From Stramonita haemastoma (lineage: Eukaryota; Mollusca; Gastropoda; Neogastropoda; Muricidae): DNA of 64,000 nt. The notes under the pieces were generated by a model. It was not told the DNA's origin, did no database searches, and saw nothing but the letters and a program-made list of their open reading frames with translations. How positions within the stretch are numbered: the first letter of the stretch is position 1; every line of letters starts with the position of its first letter. This document shows positions 27,854-33,614 of this stretch, in pieces. The stretch covers positions 47,187,131 through 47,251,130 of the forward strand of contig CM060324.1 in assembly GCA_030674155.1 (NCBI GenBank). The letters are read 5' to 3'. Both the position numbers and the translations under genes were made by a program.

Positions 27854-28107
27854 CACACACACACATTCACACACACCTACCTCCATTCCTTCATCTTCTG
27901 AATCATCGGACTGGTTCTCCGCCTGGAAAAAAGAAAACAAACATTGTATTAAATACAGGCAATCTCTGAGCACGGATTATTGTAAATTGCCAATATGTGT
28001 GTGCAGGCATGTGTGTGTGTGTATGAGTGAGTGAGGAGGAGGAGGAGGAGGAGGAGGAGGAGGAGGAGGAGGAGGAGGAGGAGGAGGAGGAGGAGGAGAG
28101 ACAGAGA

Positions 28108-28181
<74 letters not shown>

Positions 28182-28237
28182 ACACACACACACACACACA
28201 CACACAGAGACAGACAGAGAGAGAGAGACAGAGAGAC

Positions 28238-28300
<63 letters not shown>

Positions 28301-28384
28301 AATAGCTGATATCAGTGTGTGTGTGTGTGTGTTTGTGTGTTGTGCATATGTCTGTGTGTATGTGTGTGCATGCATGCATACATG

Positions 28385-28456
<72 letters not shown>

Positions 28457-28535
28457 TGCATGCGTGTGTGTGCATGCATGCATGTGTGTGCATGCATGCG
28501 TGCATACCTGTGAATGTGTGAGTGTGTGCATGCGT

Positions 28536-28583
<48 letters not shown>

Positions 28584-29822
28584 GGGCGGTCACGAGAAGT
28601 GAAGCGGACAGGGCGTACATTTTCTGTGAGCAGCAGTAAAACTAGAAATTCATTCAAAAATGCCAGTTACTGGACTTCCAGCGGCTGTGGAGAGGACCTT
28701 AGGCGCCCTGCTGACCGACAATGCAGTTTCCAGCTGGAAAGTGGCAGGAGAAGGGGACAGCGTGGTTTTTGTCTTGCGACTGAAACCAGTGGACACAACA
28801 GTGTCAACCAACATGGCGGATCCAACAGTGAATCGCAGCACACAAGCACAGTACTACAGGAAAAAAATCGTTTTCTCAAAGACGACGAGATGTTGAACGG
28901 TCTCGAAAGCATAAAGAGAAGCAGGCAAGTGTTGTGTGTGAAAGTGACTGTGTCCTCAGTGCCTCGAGTCTGCCTGACAGTGGAGTAGAACAGGGGAATA
29001 CAGCATGTGTAGATACACATGGAATAGACCTACCAACAACACACACACAGGACATCAACACAAAAACATCAGTTAAGTTGCCATCATCGGTTGATTTAGA
29101 ACCTCCCTGTATGTCTGATTGTAGTGACTGTGCTGATATGTGTGTTTTGCAGCCTGAGGTGAACGATGATAATATTGTTGGTGCATTCGACAGAAGAAAT
29201 GTCAAACAGTACGTGGCTACTCTAACTGATAGATCCGTACAGAGAAGGCTAAGAGACAGACAAAGAAATACACACTTTAGAAAATCCGTGCTACATCATT
29301 CAGACGGTGAAGATATTGTGACGTGTGAGTCAGACGACATTGTGATCCAGTGTGCATGCCAACCAGACACTGAGCCAGTATGTGTGTACTGGTTTGTCAA
29401 ACAGCAAGAGAAAAACATGCTAAAAGAGGAACGTGTCAAACTCGCCAGTTTGCGGAATGGGAAGCGTATCCAGAACACACTACACACGGAGACCCTATCG
29501 TGTGCTTCAAGGGACTTAGCGACACTTAGAGAACTATTACAGCAGTCTCTTGGCTAGGCCTAGCCTAGACCTAAGGGTGTGTTTGTGACAAAGACTGGAC
29601 GAAAGAAAGGCTCGGAATGCCGTAACATATCTGGACAGTAAAGAGTTTGTGTCTCGATGTACATTACTAATCAATGCTGTGGTTTCCATGGCTTGGAGTA
29701 GCCTCGTGTGTCAGCTTAAAGCAATTATCGTTATCGTTATTCGGCAACCCCCTTCATGTATGGGCCAATGGCCTTTTTTCATGAATAAACCTTTCGAGTT
29801 CGAGTTCGAGTTCGAGTTCTCT

Positions 29823-29875
<53 letters not shown>

Positions 29876-30658
29876 CCTTCCCTCCCTCCCTCCCCCTCTC
29901 GTTCTTTTTTTTTCACCCTTCCCCTCTCCCCCAATTCTAACCAAAAAAAAAAAAAGTTCCCTTACCTCAGCTTCCTCTCCTGCTGAACCATCAACAGGTT
30001 CATCAGCCTGAAAACAAAAAATCAGTCCCACAGAATGATTAAAAAAAAAAAAAAGGCTGGACATTTTTGACAATGATTTGCAGCATACTGGATGTCTGGA
30101 ACAGAATTTGTTTCCTTAATTACATTCATCCCAGCCTCCTGTGTTGGATCTGTGAAAAAAGTAAACACTTAAATCTTTTTTCTTGTTTTTTTTAAACTAT
30201 CCCCATCAATATTTTCTTTTTTTTTTAAATTATCCCAATCAATCACGCAGAATATCTAGCGCAAACGTCAAATCCTGTTCCGCTTTTCAAAGTGTAGGCT
30301 ATTGTGTGCTGGTGGGAACAGATGACAAAAATTGACAAAACTGCATCAGTGTTGATTCTAGGATTTCAAAAAAGGGGGCCCAAGGGCCCCCTGAAATGAA
30401 AAAAGGGGGGCATTTGCCCCCCTCCCCCCTTTTCTCTTCATAAAAAAGGGGACAAGTAGTAAGTAGTATTTGCTCATAATACCGTTAGTACTCTGATTTC
30501 TGCTATTTTTCAAGAACGAGAAACAAAACAAACAGGATGGTATGTCAGCAGACAGGATTTAATATACACCTTATGTATTGCAGCTGGTCTGTAAAATGAT
30601 TTTCTTACACAGGAAAGAGAGAGAGAGAGAGAGGAGAGAGAGAAGAGATGAGAGAGAG

Positions 30659-30718
<60 letters not shown>

Positions 30719-31029
30719 GGGGGGGGGGGGAGAGAGAAAGGGTGGGGAAGATTGTGGTAGATTCAGATGTGGAGGGATACATACTACATACATACAGGAG
30801 GAGATGCATTGTTTGTATACAAGAGAGAGAGAGAGAGAGAGGGGGGGGGGGGGGGGGGGGAGGAGAAGAGAGAGGGGGGAGGGAGGGAAGGAGAGAGAGA
30901 GAGTCAAAGTCAAATTTGTATTTCCACATTTTCAGTTGGAGAGAGAGCTAGATCTAGATGAAAAAAGAGGCAAGAGCCAAAATCAGTCTTACCCCCCCCC
31001 CCCCCCCCCCCCCTTCCACCATATGGAAG

Positions 31030-31114
<85 letters not shown>

Positions 31115-31215
31115 CAAAGTCAATTTTGTATTTCCACTTTCAGAGTTAGAGAGATCTAGATGAGGAGAGGTGAAAGCCAATATCAAAGTCTTGCCCCTCC
31201 CCCCTCCCCAGGAGG

Positions 31216-31304
<89 letters not shown>

Positions 31305-31396
31305 CTGTTAAAGAGAGATCTAGATGAGAAAAGAGGTGAAATCTAATATCAAAGTCTTGTTTTTTCCTCCCATGCAGAGAGAGAGGGGGGGGGAGA

Positions 31397-31470
<74 letters not shown>

Positions 31471-31503
31471 AGAGGGAGAGAGAGAGAGAGAGGAGAGGAG
31501 AGG

Positions 31504-31537
<34 letters not shown>

Positions 31538-33514
31538 TCAAAATCATTTTTGATATCTCCAGTCAATAGTCTACCCTATGCCGTCATTGTTGTTGCCAAA
31601 CACCGGCTACGTGTCTAGCCAGATCTGAAAAAACGGCCTTGAAAAACTCTTAGGTCTGCCAGCTTTGAAGCCTGCCGGGACGCGGCTTCTTCCACTAACG
31701 ATCTCTGTCACAATGACGTCACTTGTTTCAGGAGTTCACGGCTCCTTTGAAAAAAATAACGTAATGACGTAAATGAGTCAGAAAATGACGTCAGACCAGC
31801 CGCTGTGTGACGATTTTGATGACTGGGCGCTAATCAGTGCATCCTGCTGTCCCTGGGGTATCAATGTAATGACCCACCATGTAGCGCTATTTTGAAACTA
31901 TACAAACGGCAGTTGCGCGGGCGCACTGTTTGTTCAAATATGCGCTATCCACAGTTTTTTTGCGTCCGTCAGGGCGCATTGATCACATTTTTTTGCGGCA
32001 AAGTTGAAAAAAATGCGGGAATCCACCCTAGAATCAACACTGCTGCATACACATAGAGACTGGATGTAAAAAAAAAAAGCACATGAGTGCTTATTTCATT
32101 ATCCTTGATATAAAAGAATAAGTAAATAAAATTCAACTTGCCATCAAAATCATAAGTATCCAGCTATTTGAAATGTCACCAACATATCTCCTATTTAATC
32201 AATTTGATGTAAAATGACTAGAAAATAAATTACAGTTTCTGTACTCTTGCAGCCATTCTCACCCAAATATTTATCATACTGAATCTGCAAGTGGATTAAA
32301 AAAACAAAACAAAAAACAAAAATTTTTCATTGCAACATAAAAATGAAAAAAATTAATTAAAAGTTTCAGCACAAAAAAAAAAAAGAAAAGAAAAGAAAGA
32401 AAGAAAAAAAAAAAAGTTTCAGCAGTTTTGTTTAACCATCCTTACTCTCCTTTTTAATCTGGATTTCTGCATGACATCTTGTGCACATATTAAAACCTGC
32501 TCTGCTTTTCGGAAGAGTACGCCATTGTGTGCCGGTGGGAATGGCTGACAAAATTGACAAAAAATGGATCCACATGAGGGACTGGATGTAAAAAAGCTGA
32601 TGATTGCTTTTTTCCATTATCCTCGAAATAAAAGAATAAATAAATGGTAAATAAATAAAATCCCATGCACTTGTACACTTTATATCTTGAAAACCAGGTA
32701 TAAACAAAGAGAGAAGAAACAACACAGAAAGATTATTGTTACATAACAAATTGAAAGAGAGCAACTCCACATACCTCCATGTCTTCAATATCTGAGAACT
32801 CGTCAGCCTAAGAAACAGAACACAAGATTTCCGTTAAAAAACACCAGCAACACACACACACAGAGAAAAAGAAATTGACAAACATAGTCATCTTCAATCT
32901 CTCTCTCGTCGTCTTCAATCTCTCTCTCTCTCTCTCCCCAAATCTCCTCTGATTTATAGTTTATTTAGGTAATTCTCCACCTCAAGCTTTTTACATAAAT
33001 CAAATCAATAAGCACAGAAAAGTATGCGTAAACTGAAAAGAAAAACCAATAGGCACGAAACGCAAAATTTCCACACACAATTATGTCTTCATGTCTGCAT
33101 CACTTAAAAAAAGAAAGATAAAAAGGAGAGAGAAAAAAAAAGAGAGAAAAGAATACAAAGTATTTTCACATAACAATGAGTTGAATAGTTTTGCAAACTG
33201 AGCATTAATGTAAATTACTACATTTTTATTCAACCAAAGCAACTTGGAAACAATTTTCAACAAACCATAGTTGGCTCATTAAAAGAGTATTTGGAAAAAT
33301 ACTTGTGATTTCATTCAAACACTTTCTCATTTTCTCTAAAGCAACTTACCAAAGCCTCTCATCAGAGAGTTATTTGGGAAAACAATCATGATTTCATTCA
33401 AACACTTTCTCATTTTCTCCAAAGCAACATACCAAAGCCCCCTCATCATCAGAGAGTTCCTCAGAGTCTTCAGGGGAAGGGGGAGCAACAATCTTCTTCA
33501 GTTTCGGCTTCTTT
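14045..33514 (-). CDS. NOP2: NOP2 / NOL1 (P120) 28S rRNA cytosine-C5 methyltransferase, 17 exons, N-terminus missing
   Basis: NOP2 transfers a methyl group from SAM to a cytosine of large-subunit rRNA in the nucleolus and supports 60S ribosome assembly. About 484 residues are visible here, against roughly 800 in the human protein. From N to C they show a basic/acidic region, the family-specific segment LCTYYSYNEYLMGKLMDLFP, then EANEVPRPVTIRTNTLK, the SAM motif LDMCSAPGGKSSYI, the second motif FANDANPERV, DAPCSGTG, the catalytic TCS, and the C-terminal HTHNLDGFFVAKL. All seventeen exons have fitting phases and, with one exception, GT/AG borders; the exception is a U12-type intron. The amino end lies in or beyond the gap at 33515-33614. 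Two one-base indels (exons 21045-21133 and 14045-14149) break the frame while everything else is intact, so assembly error is more likely than decay. The long C-terminal tail of mammalian NOP2 is absent. Confidence 0.95.
14146..14256. repeat. Tandem duplication of the last-intron acceptor region
   Basis: CTGAAAGCTGCACACCAGGT followed by TGTRCCATTGTGTTGTTACTA occurs twice, about 55-58 bp apart. Both copies contain the minus-strand acceptor GTGTGCAG. Confidence 0.85.
14298..14535. repeat. CA microsatellite cluster in the last NOP2 intron
   Basis: Several (CA)n blocks with ACTCATAAAC interruptions. Confidence 0.97.
14675..14772 (-). CDS. NOP2: NOP2 penultimate exon, VEENE segment
   Basis: Encodes VEENEDVVNYALKMRKVELV, then PTGLSFGVEGFV, matching VEENE..V.YAL..R.V.LVPTGL. 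Donor GTCAA|GTGAGT leaves two bases completed by the last exon. Confidence 0.95.
14786..14908. repeat. CAAT tetramer repeats
   Basis: (CAAT)n blocks; also at 1979-2020 and throughout 25240-25680. Confidence 0.95.
15055..15525. repeat. GT and CA microsatellites with C/A-rich spacer
   Basis: (GT)n at 15057-15130 and (CA)n at 15450-15522, separated by an AAC/CCC-rich stretch. Confidence 0.95.
15596..15706 (-). CDS. NOP2: NOP2 exon with catalytic TCS cysteine
   Basis: Encodes DEKDIHRCSHLQKELVLAAI, then DCCKSGGHVVYSTCSIL. The Cys of TCS is the motif VI nucleophile that attacks C6 of the target cytosine. Donor CTG|GTAAGT. Confidence 0.98.
15750..16095 (+). mobile_element. SINE family 2
   Basis: Same body as at 36-395 with B box GAGTTTGATTCCC and tail GATATAAAAGAATAAATAAAATAAAATAAAA. 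It lies in a NOP2 intron next to exon 15596-15706, in opposite orientation to the gene. Confidence 0.85.
16095..16510. other. NOP2 intron, no feature recognised
   Basis: AT-rich sequence without clear repeats. Confidence 0.5.
16517..16606 (-). CDS. NOP2: NOP2 exon with DAPCSGTG motif
   Basis: Encodes IMHGFDRVLLDAPCSGTGVV then SKDNAVKMSK. The Pro-Cys of DAPCSGTG is the conserved motif IV cysteine, needed for product release in m5C methyltransferases. Donor AAG|GTCAGT. Confidence 0.98.
16843..16912 (+). repeat. Repeat D, diverged third copy
   Basis: TTATTTATAGCCCCACAAAC, ACAGGTCATATCAGGGTGGT, CACCTTGCAAAATTTTAAAT. Confidence 0.5.
17290..17592 (+). mobile_element. SINE family 2, 5' truncated
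   Basis: Begins at CTCTGGAGTTAACATCAGTG and keeps the core and tail (TAAAAGAATAAATAAATAAA). Confidence 0.8.
17720..17859 (-). CDS. NOP2: NOP2 exon, SAM-binding acidic motif
   Basis: Encodes ALMKNTGSIFANDANPERVK, then AVISNLHRMGVHNSVVSTYD and GRSFPK. The NDAN aspartate is the usual ribose-binding residue. Donor AAG|GTAGCT. Confidence 0.97.
17912..18115 (+). repeat. 67-bp tandem repeat, three copies
   Basis: AATATGGAGTTGGTTTGAAC with CAAAAATGCTTTGAGAGTGA and GCACAAACAAGAAATT repeats three times in a NOP2 intron. Confidence 0.9.
18120..18920. other. NOP2 intron, A/C-rich
   Basis: Several AAC and CCC tracts; no repeat family recognised. Confidence 0.5.
18925..19300 (+). mobile_element. SINE family 2, full-length
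   Basis: Head GATAGCCTAGAGGTGAGAAC, B box GGGCTCGATTCCC, complete body, then a long A run. One of the best-preserved copies. Confidence 0.88.
19312..19415 (+). repeat. Repeat E, second copy next to NOP2 donor
   Basis: The copy ends about 10 bp before the donor of the SAM-motif exon (19425). Confidence 0.5.
19426..19566 (-). CDS. NOP2: NOP2 exon with SAM-binding motif I
   Basis: Encodes GATPEYLAGHYILQGGSSFL, then PVMALAPQEKERVLDMCSAP and GGKSSYI. The APGGK glycine-rich motif binds SAM in RsmB/NOP2-type methyltransferases. Acceptor TTTTCAG|, donor ATCG|GTATGT. Confidence 0.98.
19618..19916 (+). mobile_element. SINE family 1, tRNA-like head plus 5S rRNA-like part
   Basis: A tRNA-like A box (GGACAGCTAAGTGGTCAGAGC) is followed by GTTAAGCAGCGTCAAGCGTGG and AGTTGGATGGGTGGCCG. 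The latter parallel the 5S rRNA internal promoter (GCTAAGCAGGGTCGGGC ... CTTGGATGGGAGACCG). The 3' body runs GGGTACCTGCCCTC to TATGGGACACCTTTACC. Confidence 0.85.
19985..20300 (+). repeat. Repeat C, about 300 bp
   Basis: GATGCCAGGGGCCTGTCAGT, TTCTGGAAATTCTGTGCTAG, AATTCTCTCCCATGCTG and CTTATGACAGACGATAGTTG recur at 25965-26235 (minus), 37425-37725 (plus) and partly at 2027-2105 (minus). Three copies lie downstream of a family-1 SINE. Confidence 0.7.
20300..20830. other. NOP2 intron, no feature recognised
   Basis: AT-rich sequence only. Confidence 0.5.
20835..21012. repeat. CA microsatellite
   Basis: Ends about 30 bp from the donor of NOP2 exon 21045-21133. Confidence 0.97.
21045..21133 (-). 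CDS. NOP2: NOP2 exon with one extra T (frameshift)
   Basis: Reads ALISRGVNLDPIGPWSKVGL in one frame and VSESQVPIG in the next. A TTT (21070-21072) where two T would keep the frame causes a premature stop. Flanking phases demand 88 nt; the window has 89. Splice sites are intact. Confidence 0.92.
21553..21642 (-). CDS. NOP2: NOP2 exon, EANEVPRPVTIRTNTLK
   Basis: Encodes 30 codons containing EANEVPRPVTIRTNTLKTRR and DLAQ, nearly invariant in NOP2. Phase 0-0, donor CAG|GTGAGT. Confidence 0.97.
21728..22022 (+). mobile_element. SINE family 1, full-length
   Basis: GGGATAGCTCAGTGGTCAGAGC head, 5S-like GTTAAGCAGCATCGAGCGTC and AGTTGGATGGGTGACCG, then the conserved body. It lies next to NOP2 exon 21553-21642. 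Confidence 0.88.
22673..22775 (-). CDS. NOP2: NOP2 exon, RRDL-YYSY segment
   Basis: Encodes SRKDYVDQLRRDLCTYYSYN then EYLMGKLMDLFPKD, a family-specific segment before the catalytic domain. The acceptor follows a CA microsatellite (GTTCAG|G). Donor GAT|GTGAGT. Confidence 0.95.
22800..23390. other. NOP2 intron with short direct repeat
   Basis: GGCTGTCCGCTATAGC followed by AGATC or GGATT occurs twice, at about 22841 and 22882; otherwise unassigned. Confidence 0.55.
23395..23603 (-). mobile_element. SINE family 2, abutting the 27-bp minisatellite
   Basis: Minus-strand copy from the tail (TTATTCTTTTATATCTAGGA) to CAGTTTATAGTCT. The minisatellite GCTGTTACAAAC begins exactly there. Confidence 0.8.
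23604..24535 (+). repeat. 27-bp minisatellite, about 30 copies
   Basis: Unit GATGCTTTAGCTGCTGTTAC plus AAACAGT. Variants are AAGCAG, GACGCT and an occasional TTTACAAACTGT. The period of nine codons leaves one frame open (SDALAAVTN). It lies in the NOP2 intron between exons 22673 and 24630. Confidence 0.95.
24630..24723 (-). CDS. NOP2: NOP2 exon after the U12 intron
   Basis: Encodes HLSADLTLVKQRIQDIQFVL then SNFKERRQEG, matching the DL..V.KRIQ-I segment. Donor GGAAG|GTGAGC. If the alternative AG acceptor is used, the exon starts at 24711. Confidence 0.9.
24724..25131 (-). other. U12-type AT-AC intron of NOP2 (408 nt)
   Basis: On the minus strand the intron starts ATATCCTTTT. It has a branch-site match TCCTTGAC at 24732-24739 and ends TTGGCAC at 24724. 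This gives D-A-HLSA-DL across the junction, like D-A-QAP-DL in human NOP2. The branch A is only 9-10 nt from the AC. An in-frame AG at 24712 (AT-AG) would remove four residues and cannot be excluded. Human P120 intron F is the classic in vitro AT-AC substrate. Confidence 0.88.
24880..25080. repeat. TGA/ATC microsatellites inside the AT-AC intron
   Basis: (TGA)n 24884-24940 and (ATC)n with a duplicated TGATCATCATCATC block. Confidence 0.95.
25132..25217 (-). CDS. NOP2: NOP2 exon ending at a U12-type AT donor
   Basis: Encodes RLAEEELQTNMAETETFVLP then SGQEIEKD, matching the FVLP..GE-E-D segment of NOP2. The exon ends GAT G and the intron begins ATATCCTTTT, the U12 AT-AC donor consensus. No usable GT is present at this frame position. 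Confidence 0.92.
25240..25680. repeat. CAAT-rich minisatellite
   Basis: CATCAATCCTTCAGCAATCA and ACCACATCAACCAATCAATC recur irregularly. Confidence 0.9.
25965..26235 (-). repeat. Repeat C, second copy
   Basis: Mirror copy of repeat C directly abutting the 3' end of the SINE at 26247-26548. Confidence 0.65.
26247..26548 (-). mobile_element. SINE family 1, full-length
   Basis: Mirror copy: AGGTAAAGGTGTCCCATAAC at the low end, 5S-like part at about 26445-26500, and CTCAGTGGTCAGAGC on the minus strand at the high end. Confidence 0.87.
26594..26649 (-). CDS. NOP2: NOP2 exon, LLPIE-AAKKQ conserved segment
   Basis: Encodes MLPIEKAAKKQRKKLAEE plus two bases of the next codon. The LPIE(K/R)AAKKQ motif is a NOP2 signature just before the central region. 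Acceptor TGCAG|, donor AG|GTAGGT. Confidence 0.9.
26660..26885. repeat. TA/CA/CAGA microsatellites
   Basis: Begins 10 bp upstream of the acceptor of NOP2 exon 26594-26649. Confidence 0.95.
27090..27200 (+). repeat. SINE-tail-like repeat F, second copy
   Basis: GCTACCTAAATGGTGAGGGT, TGCATATGCAAAAATCTCAC and ACTTCAGAGTTCTAGCCAAG match 12228-12355. Confidence 0.6.
27591..27641 (-). CDS. NOP2: NOP2 poly-aspartate micro-exon 4 (17 codons)
   Basis: Encodes nine Asp followed by EDEDESE, made of a GAT/GAC trinucleotide run. Acceptor TTACAG|, donor GAG|GTAGTG. Phase 0-0. The repeat makes it prone to length polymorphism. Confidence 0.85.
27881..27922 (-). CDS. NOP2: NOP2 acidic micro-exon 3 (14 codons)
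   Basis: Encodes AENQSDDSEDEGME with TTCCAG| acceptor and GAG|GTAGGT donor. Phase 0-0 and the same length as the 29966 exon. Confidence 0.85.
28028..28580. repeat. GGA, GA, GT and CT microsatellite chain
   Basis: (GGA)n 28033-28097, (GA)n to 28299, (GT)n 28313-28452, then (CT)n 28541-28580 against the retroelement. Confidence 0.97.
28590..29817 (+). mobile_element. ORF-bearing retroelement in NOP2 intron, antisense (half-LINE-like)
   Basis: One ORF starts at 28660 (MPVTGLPAAVERTLGALL...). It shifts frame in an A7 run at 28861-28867 and then continues openly to the TAG at 29555 (ends RELLQQSLG). The basic stretch RRRDVERSRKHKEKQ follows the shift. The tail CCCCCTTCATGTATGGGCCA, then ATGGCCTTTTTTCATG and (TTCGAG)n, closely resembles the 3' end of the LINE at 51178-51230. 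No reverse transcriptase is present. I infer a non-autonomous element carrying an ORF1-like gene and using a LINE tail. I do not recognise the protein family with certainty; a host gene is less likely. Confidence 0.6.
28660..29557 (+). pseudogene. ORF of the retroelement, one frameshift
   Basis: About 300 codons when the single A-run shift near 28864 is allowed for. The N-terminal part contains SSWKVAGEGDSVVFVLRLKP, the middle is Ser/Asp/Cys-rich, and the C-terminal part has CACQPDTEPVCVYWFVKQQE. No known catalytic motif is seen. The long open C-terminal frame suggests a fairly young copy or an assembly indel. Confidence 0.5.
29818..29900. repeat. CT microsatellite at the retroelement 3' end
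   Basis: Follows (TTCGAG)n directly. Confidence 0.95.
29966..30007 (-). CDS. NOP2: NOP2 acidic micro-exon 2 (14 codons)
   Basis: Encodes ADEPVDGSAGEEAE with TTTTCAG| acceptor and GAG|GTAAGG donor. Phase 0-0. Starts with the same AlaAspGlu as the 32775 exon. Confidence 0.85.
30366..30425. other. Two adjacent perfect G/C hairpins at the transposon left end
   Basis: GGGGGCCC-AA-GGGCCCCC and GGGGGGCA-TT-TGCCCCCC each have 8-bp perfect stems with 2-nt loops. They sit just inside the left TIR. ATTTCA/TGAAAT arms extend the first one imperfectly. Confidence 0.75.
30618..31545. repeat. GA microsatellites inside the DNA transposon
   Basis: Three or more long (GA)n blocks separated by TCAAAGTCAAATTTGTATTT-like spacers that themselves repeat (about 30903, 31113, 31537). 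Confidence 0.95.
31714..31793. promoter_or_regulatory. Cluster of CRE/AP-1-like sites inside the DNA transposon
   Basis: TGACGTCA at 31714-31721, TGACGTAA at 31765-31772, TGAGTCA at 31774-31780 and TGACGTCA at 31786-31793. Two are perfect CREB/ATF palindromes and one is a perfect AP-1 site, within 80 bp. Confidence 0.6.
32465..32660 (+). mobile_element. SINE family 2, 3' part
   Basis: From CATGACATCTTGTGCACATA through CGAAATAAAAGAATAAATAA. Confidence 0.75.
32775..32807 (-). CDS. NOP2: NOP2 acidic micro-exon 1 (11 codons)
   Basis: Encodes ADEFSDIEDME between TTAG| and |GTATG. Phase 0 on both sides. One of several very small symmetric acidic exons. Confidence 0.8.
33305..33470 (-). repeat. 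Tandem duplication of an exon 3' end and donor site
   Basis: About 85 bp (33305-33389) is repeated at 33390-33470. Both copies contain the end of the acidic exon (CTCTGATGA...GGCTTTG) and a donor. The downstream copy has GGTAAGTT, nearer consensus than the GGTATGTT assigned to the exon. It could act as a decoy or alternative donor. Confidence 0.75.
33433..33514 (-). CDS. NOP2: NOP2 exon (most 5' visible), truncated by the gap
   Basis: The exon reads KKPKLKKIVAPPSPEDSEEL and continues SDDEGAL to a donor at 33432 (TTG|GTATGT). It changes from lysine-rich to acidic, as in the N-terminal region of NOP2. Its upstream edge runs into the N run, so the start is unknown. A second copy of its 3' end and donor lies just downstream (see 33305-33390). 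Confidence 0.8.
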
Positions 33515-33614
33515 NNNNNNNNNNNNNNNNNNNNNNNNNNNNNNNNNNNNNNNNNNNNNNNNNNNNNNNNNNNNNNNNNNNNNNNNNNNNNNNNNNNNNN
33601 NNNNNNNNNNNNNN
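33515..33614. other. Assembly gap of exactly 100 N
   Basis: A round 100-N run usually marks a gap of unknown size. It cuts a NOP2 exon on one side and abuts the 402-bp satellite on the other, so the true distance and even the adjacency of the flanks are uncertain. Confidence 0.99.

Larger units (their letters stand above)
30347..32042. mobile_element. Non-autonomous DNA transposon, 1,696 bp, 16-bp TIRs, 6-bp TSD
   Basis: The ends are CAGTGTTGATTCTAGG (30347-30362) and its exact reverse complement (32027-32042). CTGCAT flanks both sides (30341-30346, 32043-32048). Removing the element and one copy restores the SINE sequence AAACTGCATACACA seen in other copies. The interior holds two G/C hairpins at the left end, long GA microsatellites, and about 470 bp of unique sequence at the right with CRE-like sites. 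No transposase ORF is seen. A 6-bp TSD does not fit typical hAT (8 bp); the superfamily is not assigned. Confidence 0.9.
30241..32130 (+). mobile_element. tRNA-type SINE (family 2) split by the DNA transposon
   Basis: The left part, 30241-30346, and right part, 32043-32130, are continuous with other family-2 copies. The right part ends in the usual CCTTGATATAAAAGAATAAGTAAATAAAA-like tail. Confidence 0.85.

Noticed and set aside
28027..28309. Poly-Glu/Arg open frame
   Set aside because: Product of (GGA)n and (GA)n repeats without splice or start context.
30510..31569. Ser-Leu and Arg-Glu rich open frames
   Set aside because: Translations of GA/CT repeats within the DNA transposon.
14045..33514. 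NOP2 as a processed or dead pseudogene
   Set aside because: It has introns, intact splice sites and all catalytic residues; only two one-base indels disturb it.
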